DNA from: Synechococcus sp. PL34863bin_39
GTDB taxonomy: Bacteria > Cyanobacteriota > Cyanobacteriia > PCC-6307 > Cyanobiaceae
Assembly: GCA_011523155.1 (NCBI GenBank)
Contig: WTHL01000335.1
Coordinates: 1-11,328, forward strand
DNA length: 11,328 nt
Reading direction: 5' to 3'
The notes under the pieces are model-generated. The model was not told where the DNA came from, searched no databases, and was given only the letters and a program-made list of their open reading frames with translations. Shown here piece after piece: positions 1 to 7,031 of this stretch (position 1 is the first letter of the stretch; each line of letters starts with the position of its first letter). A program made the position numbers and the translations under genes.

Positions 1-13
1 ACTTCTTGGCCAT
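1..13 (-). CDS. rpsN: 30S ribosomal protein S14, first codons only
   Basis: Only the 5' end lies in the window. The reverse complement of the first 13 bases reads ATG GCC AAG AAG T, giving Met-Ala-Lys-Lys. This is how cyanobacterial S14 (MAKKSM...) begins. S14 binds 16S rRNA in the small-subunit head. The call rests partly on recalled gene order, since marine Synechococcus genomes place rpsN directly after rseP on the same strand. Four codons cannot prove identity, and other ribosomal proteins also begin MAKK. No strong Shine-Dalgarno sequence is visible in the 63 bases between this gene and the rseP stop. Confidence 0.5.
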
Positions 14-76
14 ACAGGCGGTCGTTCTATGCGGACTAATCCACCACGATACCTGGTGGCCTGACCCGGTCCTCCG

Positions 77-1246
77 TCAGCGTCCGATCAGCTGCTGCAC
101 CAGGGGGAGCTGGGTGGTGTCGCGCACGATCAGGACAACGCTGAGCCCGAGCAGCAGCAGCAGCCCTGACTGCATCACGGCGAGCTGGAAGCGCTCGGGC
201 AGCGGGCGACCCCGCACCCCTTCCACCAGCAGCATCACCAGTTGGCCGCCATCAAGCAACGGCAGGGGCAGAGCGTTGAGCACCGCCAGATTGATCGAGA
301 TCAAGGCCGTGAACAGCACCAGGCCACCGCCGCCCTGGCTGCTCAGTTGTGCCCCCATCTCCACGATCTTCACGGGGCCGCTGACCTGCTGTGCGGTCTG
401 TCCGAAGTTGGTGATCAGCCCGCCGTATCCGACCACCGTGTTCTTGACCAGCCCCGCAACCTGGGCGCTGCCGTAGCGGATGGCGGCAAGGGGGGTGGGT
501 GCAGGCTCGAGGGCACCGCTGATGTTGGCCTGAAGCTGGGCGCCGATCCGGCCCTGGCCGTTGCGATCGGCGGGGGTGAGTGCCAGCTCGCGCTCGTCGC
601 CATTGCCCTGGCCGCTGCGGCTGAGCACTCGAAGCGCTTGACCGGGCTCGGACTGGATCCGATCGACGAGGTCGCGGACGGAGTCCTGACCTCGGCCGAG
701 GCGCTCGCCATTGATGCCGAGAATGCGATCGCCGGCACGCAGACCTGCCTGGGCTGCCGGTTCGCCTGGCTGAACGGAGATCACCATCACCCCCGGTTCC
801 GGAGCGGCGGGGATGCCGACCAGCGCGGACTGCCCGACGAGGACCACCCAGGCGAGGAGCAGATTGGCCAGCACCCCGGCACTGATCACCAGGATGCGTT
901 GAGGGATGGGGCGGTTCCGCAGCAGATCGGGGTCGTCCTTGGGAATCGTGCTGTCGTCGTCGTCATCGGGGAACGACACAAATCCACCGAGGGGCAGCAG
1001 ACGCAGGGCATAGGTCACCCCCTTGTAATCCCGTTTCAGCAGCGCTGGCCCGAAGCCGACGGAGAAGCCGTTGACGCGAATGCCCTGACCGACGGCCGCC
1101 AGGAAATGGCCGGCTTCGTGGATCACAACCAGCAGTCCGAGAGCCAGCAGTGCTGCAAGGACGAATAGCCCGGCGGTTTGAGGACGATCATTCTGGCGGC
1201 AGACGCTCGCGACCGAAGTAGGGCACCAGGGCCTTGGGAAGTACAA
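77..1246 (-). CDS. rseP: RseP/S2P-type site-2 intramembrane zinc metalloprotease
   Basis: This is a membrane-embedded M50 protease that cleaves transmembrane substrates, such as anti-sigma factors or leftover signal peptides, within the bilayer. Numbered from the TTG at 1246 (389 residues), the protein shows HEAGH at 43-47 (metal ligands H43 and H47, catalytic E44) inside the first membrane helix. A second hydrophobic segment lies near 118-138 and a PDZ domain at about 150-218. The motif NALPLPLLDGG at 324-334 holds the third zinc ligand (D332), and a last helix spans 357-375. An acidic DDDDD patch lies at 94-98. The 3' end is secure. The start is not: homologues usually begin one or two residues before the FVLAALLAL helix, but no ATG, GTG or TTG occurs in frame there. 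The nearest upstream in-frame candidates are TTG 1246 and ATG 1255, both inside serS. The function is clear; the N-terminus is unresolved. Confidence 0.9.
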   Translation of the reverse strand: MYFPRPWCPTSVASVCRQNDRPQTAGLFVLAALLALGLLVVIHEAGHFLAAVGQGIRVNGFSVGFGPALLKRDYKGVTYALRLLPLGGFVSFPDDDDDSTIPKDDPDLLRNRPIPQRILVISAGVLANLLLAWVVLVGQSALVGIPAAPEPGVMVISVQPGEPAAQAGLRAGDRILGINGERLGRGQDSVRDLVDRIQSEPGQALRVLSRSGQGNGDERELALTPADRNGQGRIGAQLQANISGALEPAPTPLAAIRYGSAQVAGLVKNTVVGYGGLITNFGQTAQQVSGPVKIVEMGAQLSSQGGGGLVLFTALISINLAVLNALPLPLLDGGQLVMLLVEGVRGRPLPERFQLAVMQSGLLLLLGLSVVLIVRDTTQLPLVQQLIGR

Positions 1247-2465
1247 CGCTTCCATCGTCCTGCTGACCGTTCTCCAGCAGGGCTGCCATGGTGCGGCCGA
1301 CGGCCAGCCCACTGCCGTTCAGGGTGTGCACGAGCCGCGTGTTTTTTCCTTCCTTGGTGCGGATCGCCGAGCGGCGTGCCTGGAAATCACCGCAGACACT
1401 GCAGCTCGAAATCTCCCGGTAGGCCTTTGCTCCCGCCAACCAGACTTCAAGGTCGTAGGTCCTTGCGGCGGAGAACCCGATGTCTCCCGTGCAGAGGTCG
1501 AGCACCCGGTAGGGCAGCTCAAGGGCCTGCAGCACCGCCTCGGCATCACGGGTGATCTGTTCATGGGCCTCCTCGGAGCGTTCGGGATGGACGAACCAGT
1601 ACAACTCCACCTTGTTGAACTGGTGCAGGCGGATCAGGCCCCGGGTGTCGCGCCCGTAACTCCCCGCTTCCCGACGGAAACAGGGGCTGTAGGCCGCGTA
1701 GCGCAACGGCAGCTGGTCAACGGGGATGATTTCATCGCGATGCAGCGATGTGACCGGCACTTCGGAGGTCGGCGTCAGCCAGAGGTCGTCCTGGGCGCAG
1801 CGGAAGCTCTCCTCAGCGAACTTCGGCAGCTGGCCTGATCCCTGCAGGCTGGCGCTGTTCACCAGCACCGGCGGCATCACCTCCCGGTAGCCCTTGCCGG
1901 TGTGAAGGTCGAGCATGAAATTGATCAGTGCCCGCTCCAGGCGTGCACCCTGCCCGATCAGGGTGACGAAACGGCTCTGGGCGATGCGCGCCGAGCGCTC
2001 GGTGTCGAACAGCCCAAGGCGATCGGCAACCTGCCAGTGCTCCTTCAGCCCCTCCTCGCATCTGGGGTTGCCCCAACGGCGGACCTCCTTGTTGTCGTCT
2101 TCGCTGAGACCCTCCGGACAGGCGGCAGCCGGAAGGTTGGGGAGGGCGAGCAGCTGTTCCCTCAGCTTCGCGGTGAGCTGCTTCTCTTCGTCTTCGAGAA
2201 CAGCAACCTGCTGCTTGATCTGATTCCCCTGGCGGCGCAGATCGGCGACCTCGTCACCCTTGGGATCCGCCCCACCCTTGATTTTGAGACCCACCTCCTT
2301 ACCGATGCGATTGCCATCGGCCTGAAGTGCACTGCGCTGCTCCTCGAGGTTTCGCTGTTGCTGGGCGATGAGCTGAAGGCCCGCAAGATCAACCTTCATC
2401 CCCCGGCGCCCGAGCTCGCGGGCAATCACATCAGGGTTGTCACGCACCAGGCGCTGATCGAGCAC
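1188..2465 (-). CDS. serS: Seryl-tRNA synthetase
   Basis: This class II aminoacyl-tRNA synthetase is a cytoplasmic homodimer that charges tRNA-Ser (and tRNA-Sec where present) with serine using ATP. The 425-residue length is normal. Residues 30-110 are rich in Glu, Gln, Lys and Leu, as expected for the antiparallel coiled-coil arm that grips the long variable arm of tRNA-Ser. The serine-recognition TSE motif is T233-E235. Motif 2 (FRREAGSYGRDTRGL) is at 263-277 and motif 3 (GLAVGRTMAALLEN) at 386-399. The start is GTG, followed by LDQRLVRDNPDVI, a typical SerRS N-terminus. No clear Shine-Dalgarno sequence precedes it. The TGA stop at 1188-1190 overlaps an out-of-frame ATG at 1189-1191 as ATGA, next to the unresolved start of rseP. 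The gene looks intact. Confidence 0.97.
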   Translation of the reverse strand: MLDQRLVRDNPDVIARELGRRGMKVDLAGLQLIAQQQRNLEEQRSALQADGNRIGKEVGLKIKGGADPKGDEVADLRRQGNQIKQQVAVLEDEEKQLTAKLREQLLALPNLPAAACPEGLSEDDNKEVRRWGNPRCEEGLKEHWQVADRLGLFDTERSARIAQSRFVTLIGQGARLERALINFMLDLHTGKGYREVMPPVLVNSASLQGSGQLPKFAEESFRCAQDDLWLTPTSEVPVTSLHRDEIIPVDQLPLRYAAYSPCFRREAGSYGRDTRGLIRLHQFNKVELYWFVHPERSEEAHEQITRDAEAVLQALELPYRVLDLCTGDIGFSAARTYDLEVWLAGAKAYREISSCSVCGDFQARRSAIRTKEGKNTRLVHTLNGSGLAVGRTMAALLENGQQDDGSVVLPKALVPYFGRERLPPE

Positions 2466-2506
2466 GGGGGTTTGGATCGCGGCGCCGGCAGCCTAGGCGC
2501 TGGCCC

Positions 2507-2668
2507 TCAGAGCACCTGGCCCACCATGACGGCAGCCACTGCCGAGAACACGGTGATCCCGAGGGCTGTAAGGGGGTTCTGGCCCTGGGCGACAGCCACG
2601 GTGGTGATCACGCCCGCGCCCAGGCAGGCCACGGCGAGTTGGCTGGTGAGATCGTTGAATCGGTTCAC
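2507..2668 (-). CDS. Small conserved-type membrane protein, 53 aa, unknown function
   Basis: Read directly from the reverse strand, this frame runs from GTG at 2666-2668 to TGA at 2507-2509 and encodes 53 residues. It begins MNRFNDLTSQ and ends MVGQVL. Residues 11-28 and about 34-52 are hydrophobic, separated by a short AQGQNPLTA turn, which predicts a two-helix hairpin membrane protein. GAG in CCGAGCGGC just before the GTG gives a modest ribosome binding site. The frame meets an in-frame TAG at 2696-2698 upstream, so the GTG is the only reasonable start. It fills most of the serS-ATPase interval in the direction of its neighbours. I recall small proteins of this kind at this place in marine Synechococcus but know no function. 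An overlapping 73-residue frame at 2493-2714 reads as Arg/Pro/Gly-rich nonsense and was set aside. Confidence 0.72.
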   Translation of the reverse strand: MNRFNDLTSQLAVACLGAGVITTVAVAQGQNPLTALGITVFSAVAAVMVGQVL

Positions 2669-2776
2669 GCCGCTCGGTGCAGTTCTGAAGGGAAGCTACG
2701 GAGCTGAAATCCACCTGCCCTGGAACAGAAACAGTCTCGTTACGTCGCTTCGGGTTTCTTCATCTAGCGCAATCCT

Positions 2777-4264
2777 TCAGGCGGCAGGAGGGGCGCTGCT
2801 GGCGCCCCGGGCGCGGCCACTGCTGGCCCAGTGCTTGAGCGCATCGAGCTGTTCGCGGGCGGTGCGTGAGAGGGGCACCAGCTGGCTGGATGCCTTGATC
2901 AGGTCACTGTCACTGAGCTCGCGGCGCTCAGCGAAGGCCAGGTGCATGGCTTCAATCACAACCTGCTCGAGCTCGGCTCCGGAGTAGCCCTCGGTGCGTC
3001 CCACCACGCTGTCGAGAGGAAGCGACAGGCCCGGCCGCCGGCGCGAGATGTGCAAGGCAAGAATGCTTTTGCGCTCCTGCGGGGCTGGGAGATCGAGCAG
3101 GAAGATCTCGTCAAAACGCCCTTTGCGAAGGAGCTCAGCGGGAAGCCGGTCCACCGCATTGGCCGTCGCCACCACGAACACGGCGGACCGTTTCTCCGCC
3201 ATCCAGGTGAGCACCGTGGCGAGGACCCGCTGGCTGGTGCCGCCATCACTCCGGGCATCCCCGCCGAAGCCCTTGTCGATTTCGTCGATCCAGAGCACGC
3301 AGGGCGCCATCGCCTCCGCTCGCTCGATCGTTTCGCGGGTTCGCGCCTCGCTGGCGCCCACCAGGCCGGCAAACAGACGGCCGACATCAAGGCGAAGCAG
3401 CGGCATCGACCAGCTGTGCGCCACCGCCCGGGCCGTCAGTGACTTGCCCGTTCCCTGGGGGCCCACGAGCAGGACACCGCGAGGCAGGGGCAGGCCAAAG
3501 CTGCGGGCTTCGTCGGAAAAGGCCTGATGCCGCTGCTCCAGCCACTGCTTCAGCAGATCCAGGCCTCCGATATCCGCTGGATCAGCGTCGGTGTGGCAAA
3601 ACTCCAACACCTCACTGCGGGCCAGTGCGCGTCGCTTCTCCTCAAGGACATCGGCCAGGTCGTCCCGGCTCAGGGCACCGCGCTGGGCCAGGGCGCGCGC
3701 TGCGACATGCCGCACCCTGGCCTCGCTCAGGCCGCTGCAGGCATGGGTGAGCTCCTCCAGGACGTCGTTGTCCAGGGCTCTGCCGCTGGCCTGGGCGATC
3801 GACTGCAGCAGACCTCGGATTTCCGTGTCTCGCGGGAGGGGGAGGTCCAGGAGCGTCAGGGATTCCTCCAGCTCGGCCGGAGGTGTCCAGGCCCCTGTGC
3901 AAAGGATCAGTGTGTGGGGGCGTTCGCGCAGCGTCGTGGTCAGATTCCTGAGCATCCGGGCGATGCCAGGGTCATCGCAGAACCGATGAAAATCCTTCAG
4001 CAGCAGCAGGGTTGGATTGCTCTGATCCAGCTCCTGCAGCCACTGGAGCACGGCCATCGGCTGACGGGCTCCGAGGGCGTCGTTGTTGAGCACCCCTTCG
4101 AGCCCCTTGATGAAGTCCCAGCTGGCCACGCGCCGCGTCCCCAGTCGTGCTGCTGCCTGCCCCAGCAGCGTCTGCACGCGCTCCTCCTCGGCACTGCGGA
4201 TCCAGATCAGCGGTGTTCCCGCCCTGATCAGCAGATCGAGTTGATCACCCCACTGGTCAACCAT
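2777..4264 (-). CDS. Ycf46-like AAA+ ATPase
   Basis: The 495-residue protein (start ATG 4262-4264) has a degenerate N-terminal P-loop-like region at about 1-200 and a complete AAA+ module after about 225. Visible motifs are Walker A GPQGTGKS (268-275), Walker B VLWIDEID (323-330), sensor 1 in VVATANAVDRLP (364-375) and the arginine finger in KGRFDE (R383), followed by a GYSGAELEQ sensor-2/lid segment. This layout and length match Ycf46, an ATPase of cyanobacteria and red-lineage plastids. Work on Synechocystis has linked Ycf46 to inorganic carbon use, but the substrate is not known. A longer frame starting at 4312 is possible. I chose 4264 because its N-terminus ([19 protein letters not shown]) fits the family and because it overlaps the DUF177 stop by only 8 bases (ATGGTTGA), suggesting coupled translation. 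A GGAG sits immediately before the ATG, closer than usual. Confidence 0.88.
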   Translation of the reverse strand: MVDQWGDQLDLLIRAGTPLIWIRSAEEERVQTLLGQAAARLGTRRVASWDFIKGLEGVLNNDALGARQPMAVLQWLQELDQSNPTLLLLKDFHRFCDDPGIARMLRNLTTTLRERPHTLILCTGAWTPPAELEESLTLLDLPLPRDTEIRGLLQSIAQASGRALDNDVLEELTHACSGLSEARVRHVAARALAQRGALSRDDLADVLEEKRRALARSEVLEFCHTDADPADIGGLDLLKQWLEQRHQAFSDEARSFGLPLPRGVLLVGPQGTGKSLTARAVAHSWSMPLLRLDVGRLFAGLVGASEARTRETIERAEAMAPCVLWIDEIDKGFGGDARSDGGTSQRVLATVLTWMAEKRSAVFVVATANAVDRLPAELLRKGRFDEIFLLDLPAPQERKSILALHISRRRPGLSLPLDSVVGRTEGYSGAELEQVVIEAMHLAFAERRELSDSDLIKASSQLVPLSRTAREQLDALKHWASSGRARGASSAPPAA

Positions 4265-4787
4265 CTCCGCGTTCGTTCTGCAGCTGGCGTAGAGCCTGCC
4301 AGCGTGGGTCAATCACTGGCGTGTCGCTCTCCACGGTCTCAACAGTCCGCAGCGGCGGACCTGGACAGGCGTCACCGCACCGGTTCACGACAGACAGCTG
4401 AAGGCTGAGTTGTTCGAAGGCCCAGCGTTCCGGTTCGAAGACGCCACGCGGATCGAGGCTTTCAACCAGACCTTCCGGGTGGTCAGGATCGAGGCCGGCC
4501 TCCAGCATGGCCTCCAGTCCCTGGCCATCGCCCAGCCAGATGAGCTCATCGGTCTCAACCGCGATCTCCTGGTTGAAGTATCCGAGGCAGCGATCGCAGC
4601 AGAGGCTGACGATGGTCTGCAGGGAGCCGCGAACTTCGAGCACGTTGCCGCGGTGTTCGGCCTGGATCTCACCGCGCACCGGGGTGAGGGACGGGAGCTC
4701 CTCAAGCTTGCCTTCGATGCACCAGACCTTCGGAGCTCCAAGGGACTGGAGATCCCGCAGGGGCACGGGCTCCAGGCCGGCGATCAC
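4257..4787 (-). CDS. DUF177/YceD family protein
   Basis: The family (E. coli YceD, plastid DUF177 proteins) is associated with 23S rRNA accumulation and large-subunit biogenesis; the molecular activity is not settled. The 176-residue protein has the usual layout: an N-terminal beta-rich half ending in the signature CDRCLGYF (C64, C67), an acidic middle, and a second cysteine pair in NRCGDACPG (C137, C141). Together the four cysteines could form a metal site, though this is inferred from spacing only. The start is GTG at 4785-4787, overlapping the yidC stop as GTGA, and the 3' end overlaps the ATPase gene by 8 bases. Translation of the three genes is therefore probably linked. The typical DUF177 partner rpmF is not adjacent here; the gene instead sits between the insertase and the ATPase. 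Confidence 0.85.
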   Translation of the reverse strand: MIAGLEPVPLRDLQSLGAPKVWCIEGKLEELPSLTPVRGEIQAEHRGNVLEVRGSLQTIVSLCCDRCLGYFNQEIAVETDELIWLGDGQGLEAMLEAGLDPDHPEGLVESLDPRGVFEPERWAFEQLSLQLSVVNRCGDACPGPPLRTVETVESDTPVIDPRWQALRQLQNERGDG

Positions 4788-5929
4788 TTGTTGCCGCCCC
4801 GGGGCTCGAACGGCAGGCGCGAGCCGCCCTGTGCGTTGCCTGCGGCAGCTGACGCCACGCTCTGCTGCTTCAGCTGGTCGTTGAGGATGGACTGCAGATT
4901 GTCAGGAAGTGCTTCACGGGTCAGCAGGAAGGTCTGGCCAGCCTGGAAGATGTTCGCGATCACCATGTAGAGCAGGACCCCTGCCGGCAGAGGGAAGAAC
5001 AGGAACATCCCTGTGATCATCACCGGCGTGATCTTGTTGGCTGTGGCCTGTTGAGGATTGGCAGGCATGCCCATCCCCGACAACAGCTGGGAGGCGAAGA
5101 GGCTGACGCCGAAGGCGCCCACCAGAATCGCGATGTCCCAGTTGATGGCTCCATCGGTGTAGAAGCCAACCTGGCCAAGGGCTTTGATGAACAGGAAGCC
5201 ACTGCGTGCCGCCAGCCCGGGAATCTTGCCTTCCACGGTGGCGTCACCGGGCGCGAGGGCTGTGATTGTTCCGTCCTGCGCCACAGAAACCACGTTCTCC
5301 CCTTTGGTCACCGACCAGTCGGGAAGGAATTTCTGTCCGTCGGAGATGTCGGTCAGCACCTGGCTGAAGGGCTCGCCGCTCTTGGTCTGCAGCTGGATCG
5401 TGGCGCTCTCCCCTGCGCCGATCTTCGTGCCGCCGGGCAGGCTGGCGATCACCGGCACATGGTCGGTTTCCGTGATGAAGATCGAGTGGCTGGGGCTGCT
5501 GAAGGGCTTGGGCTCAACAGCGGCGATCTGCTCCGATGGCAAGACCTTCAGGTTGAGCGTGTAAGGCACATCCGCGAACGGTGACCCCCTCAGCGTTGCG
5601 AACAGCGCAAACAGAATGGGCATCTGCACCAGCAGAGGCAGGCAGCCTGCGAGAGGACTGCCGAACTCCTTCATCAACTTCCCCAGCTCCTCCTGCTGTT
5701 TCTGGGGGTTGTTCGCGTAACGGGACTTGATCTCCGCCTGCCGTTTCTGCATCACAGGTTGGGCGATCCGCATCCTGCGGGCGCTGCGGATCGAACCGGC
5801 GCTCAGGGGGAACAGCGCCAGGCGGATCACAACCGTGAGGGCCACGATCGCAAGCCCGTAGCTCGGCACCAACCCGTAGAAGAAATCAAGGATTGGGATC
5901 AGCAGGTTGTCGGAGATGTATCCGATCAC
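4784..5929 (-). CDS. yidC: YidC/Oxa1/Alb3 membrane protein insertase
   Basis: This protein inserts and folds membrane proteins, alone or with SecYEG. In cyanobacteria it is expected to serve both plasma and thylakoid membranes. The 381 residues contain the Oxa1-type five-helix core: helix 1 at about 20-42 with the conserved groove arginine R36, a basic cytoplasmic helical hairpin (50-90), helix 2 at 93-113, helix 3 at 262-283, and helices 4 and 5 at about 300-336. The large N-terminal P1 domain of Gram-negative YidC is absent, and the protein starts directly at helix 1. Between helices 2 and 3 is an unusually long hydrophilic loop (117-262) ending in a Big2-like stretch. The start is GTG 5927-5929 with AGGA about nine bases upstream. 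The tail is short and ends FEPRGGNK. The stop overlaps the DUF177 start (GTGA). Confidence 0.95.
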   Translation of the reverse strand: MIGYISDNLLIPILDFFYGLVPSYGLAIVALTVVIRLALFPLSAGSIRSARRMRIAQPVMQKRQAEIKSRYANNPQKQQEELGKLMKEFGSPLAGCLPLLVQMPILFALFATLRGSPFADVPYTLNLKVLPSEQIAAVEPKPFSSPSHSIFITETDHVPVIASLPGGTKIGAGESATIQLQTKSGEPFSQVLTDISDGQKFLPDWSVTKGENVVSVAQDGTITALAPGDATVEGKIPGLAARSGFLFIKALGQVGFYTDGAINWDIAILVGAFGVSLFASQLLSGMGMPANPQQATANKITPVMITGMFLFFPLPAGVLLYMVIANIFQAGQTFLLTREALPDNLQSILNDQLKQQSVASAAAGNAQGGSRLPFEPRGGNK

Positions 5930-5996
5930 GATGAAGGTCCTGAAGAGGGGTCAGAAAGCCCTGCCAGTGTGCAACAGGGGATAGGGGAGGCAGGGG

Positions 5997-6407
5997 TCAG
6001 ACTGCGAATCCCTTGGTGTCGACGGGCGTTGTCGCCTTCGTTTTCGACTGGATGCGTTCGAGGATGTAGGTCTCCGCCTCACGGAAGTTGGGCATGGACC
6101 GCATCTCGAGCCTGGATCCGTCGCTCAGGACCAGCACCATGTCGCCCCAGGCACCGAAGCCACGGGGAACACAGCGGACCTCACTGATCTGGCTGTAGAC
6201 CACCTGGCTGCGGTCCTTCCCCATCCAGCCACCACTCACCGAAATCCGGCGGCTGGTGATCTGAAAGCGCAGCCACAGGGCCCGAACGATCGCGCCGACG
6301 GCGAACGGGATCCCGATCAGGGTCAGGCCGAGGAGAAGGTTGAAGATGAGATCACCCCTGGCGGGGCCGCCTTCAAAGAAGGTGTCTTCCTGAATGGTGG
6401 TCGTCAT
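5997..6407 (-). CDS. One-helix PH-domain (bPH) membrane protein
   Basis: The chosen start ATG 6405-6407 overlaps the rnpA stop as ATGA and gives 136 residues. A longer frame from 6503 would lie entirely inside rnpA and adds a non-hydrophobic leader, so it was rejected. Residues 21-45 form a membrane helix (FNLLLGLTLIGIPFAVGAIV). Residues about 46-120 read as a bacterial PH-like domain: FQITSRRISVSGGWMGKDRS, then SQISEVRCVPRGFGAWGDM, VLVLSDGSRLEMRSMPNF and a final helix EAETYILERIQ. This pattern is typical of bPH_2/DUF304-type proteins. The domain would most likely face the cytoplasm. No catalytic motif is visible. Its place between rnpA and yidC suggests a role at the membrane linked to insertion, but that is inference from position. 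Confidence 0.82.
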   Translation of the reverse strand: MTTTIQEDTFFEGGPARGDLIFNLLLGLTLIGIPFAVGAIVRALWLRFQITSRRISVSGGWMGKDRSQVVYSQISEVRCVPRGFGAWGDMVLVLSDGSRLEMRSMPNFREAETYILERIQSKTKATTPVDTKGFAV

Positions 6408-6802
6408 GGCAGCAAGCCCGCGTGCTTGAGCAATCTGTCGCATTCTTCCAGCAATGGCGTTTCCGGTGCGATGGCACTGGGCTTGAGGCTGAGCAGAACC
6501 CACTGGCCGGCAAGGCTCCGGTTCCCCTCAAGGCGCCGTCTGAGATGGTCGTGGAGGCTGCGACGAAGCCGGTTCCGGACCACGGACCGTTTGTGCACCT
6601 TTCCACTGATCACCACGGCGCAGCGACAGCGGCGTGTATCGGGGGATCGTGCCTCCGCGGAGCGCAGGGACGGGGCCAGAAGGCCGGGTCGGCCATCCAC
6701 CACGCGCAGGGTCATGCAGGCGCCGTGGTGACGGCGTCCGTGACGGTGCAGACGATCAAAACAGCGATGGCCCCGCAGACGCATCGGTGCCGGCAGGACC
6801 AT
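6404..6802 (-). CDS. rnpA: Ribonuclease P protein component
   Basis: RnpA is the small basic protein subunit that helps the RNase P RNA bind precursor tRNA and cleave its 5' leader. The 132-residue protein carries the RNR signature KRSVVRNRLRRSL (71-83), preceded by the beta strand CAVVISGKVH. Its N-terminal segment MRLRGHRCFDRLHRHGRR resembles the usual RnpA opening around the conserved Phe. It is very arginine-rich, as expected. ATG 6800-6802 is chosen; a second in-frame ATG six codons later is also possible. A weak GAAG lies just upstream. It follows rpmH by 31 bases, the nearly universal bacterial pairing, and its stop overlaps the PH-domain gene (ATGA). Confidence 0.93.
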   Translation of the reverse strand: MVLPAPMRLRGHRCFDRLHRHGRRHHGACMTLRVVDGRPGLLAPSLRSAEARSPDTRRCRCAVVISGKVHKRSVVRNRLRRSLHDHLRRRLEGNRSLAGQWVLLSLKPSAIAPETPLLEECDRLLKHAGLLP

Positions 6803-6833
6803 CGCTTCGTTGATATCAGGTGTAAACGACGGA

Positions 6834-6971
6834 TCAGACCGCCAGACGTGCCCGACCGCGCTTGCGGCGGGTGCGGATCACACGGCGGCCGGTGTGGGTG
6901 CGCATGCGGACACGGAACCCGGAAACACGCCTGCGCTTACGGCTGGTGCCGCCGAGAGTTCGTTTGGTCAT
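6834..6971 (-). CDS. rpmH: 50S ribosomal protein L34
   Basis: Read directly from the reverse strand, ATG 6969-6971 to TGA 6834-6836 encodes exactly 45 residues. It begins [20 protein letters not shown] and ends [10 protein letters not shown]. The composition (mostly Arg, Lys, Gly, Thr) and the pattern TKRTLGGT...[19 protein letters not shown] are diagnostic of L34, a small protein buried in 23S rRNA of the large subunit. It sits 31 bases upstream of rnpA, and the two are probably transcribed together. There is no strong Shine-Dalgarno sequence before the ATG. The region upstream (6972-7031) contains an A/T-rich patch that could hold a promoter. Confidence 0.97.
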   Translation of the reverse strand: MTKRTLGGTSRKRRRVSGFRVRMRTHTGRRVIRTRRKRGRARLAV

Positions 6972-7031
6972 GGAGAAATGTCGGCGCCCGGCCTGTCGTC
7001 AATGGTCAAATTTATCAGCTGATGTGGCGCT
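6972..7031 (-). promoter_or_regulatory. Possible rpmH promoter/leader region
   Basis: This 60-base gap between the DUF2808 stop and the L34 start is the only A/T-rich spot in the surrounding GC-rich sequence. On the minus strand it holds the perfect 10-base palindrome ATCAGCTGAT (7014-7023), running into TGATAAATTTGACC and then a second TTGACG. TTGACC and TTGACG each resemble a -35 hexamer, and GATAAA resembles a -10, but no pair has convincing spacing. I can say only that a promoter for the ribosomal and RNase P genes is plausible here. Confidence 0.25.

Noticed and set aside
242..1168. 308-codon plus-strand open frame opposite rseP
   Set aside because: It is a GC-rich shadow of rseP: its translation has no recognisable domain, is rich in Gln, His, Gly and Asp, and the opposite strand has clear M50 motifs.
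2493..2714. 73-codon minus-strand frame between serS and the ATPase gene
   Set aside because: The Arg/Pro/Gly-rich translation has no structure; the overlapping frame at 2507-2668 gives a credible two-helix membrane protein.
2669..2776. Gap downstream of the ATPase gene as a terminator or promoter
   Set aside because: No stable hairpin with a T-run and no properly spaced -35/-10 pair could be found by eye.
1902..2987. 361-codon plus-strand open frame
   Set aside because: It crosses serS, the 53-residue gene and the ATPase gene on the other strand, with no coherent protein character.
5930..5996. Gap between the PH-domain gene and yidC as a regulatory site
   Set aside because: Apart from the AGGA before the yidC GTG, I see no promoter, hairpin or repeat in these 67 bases.
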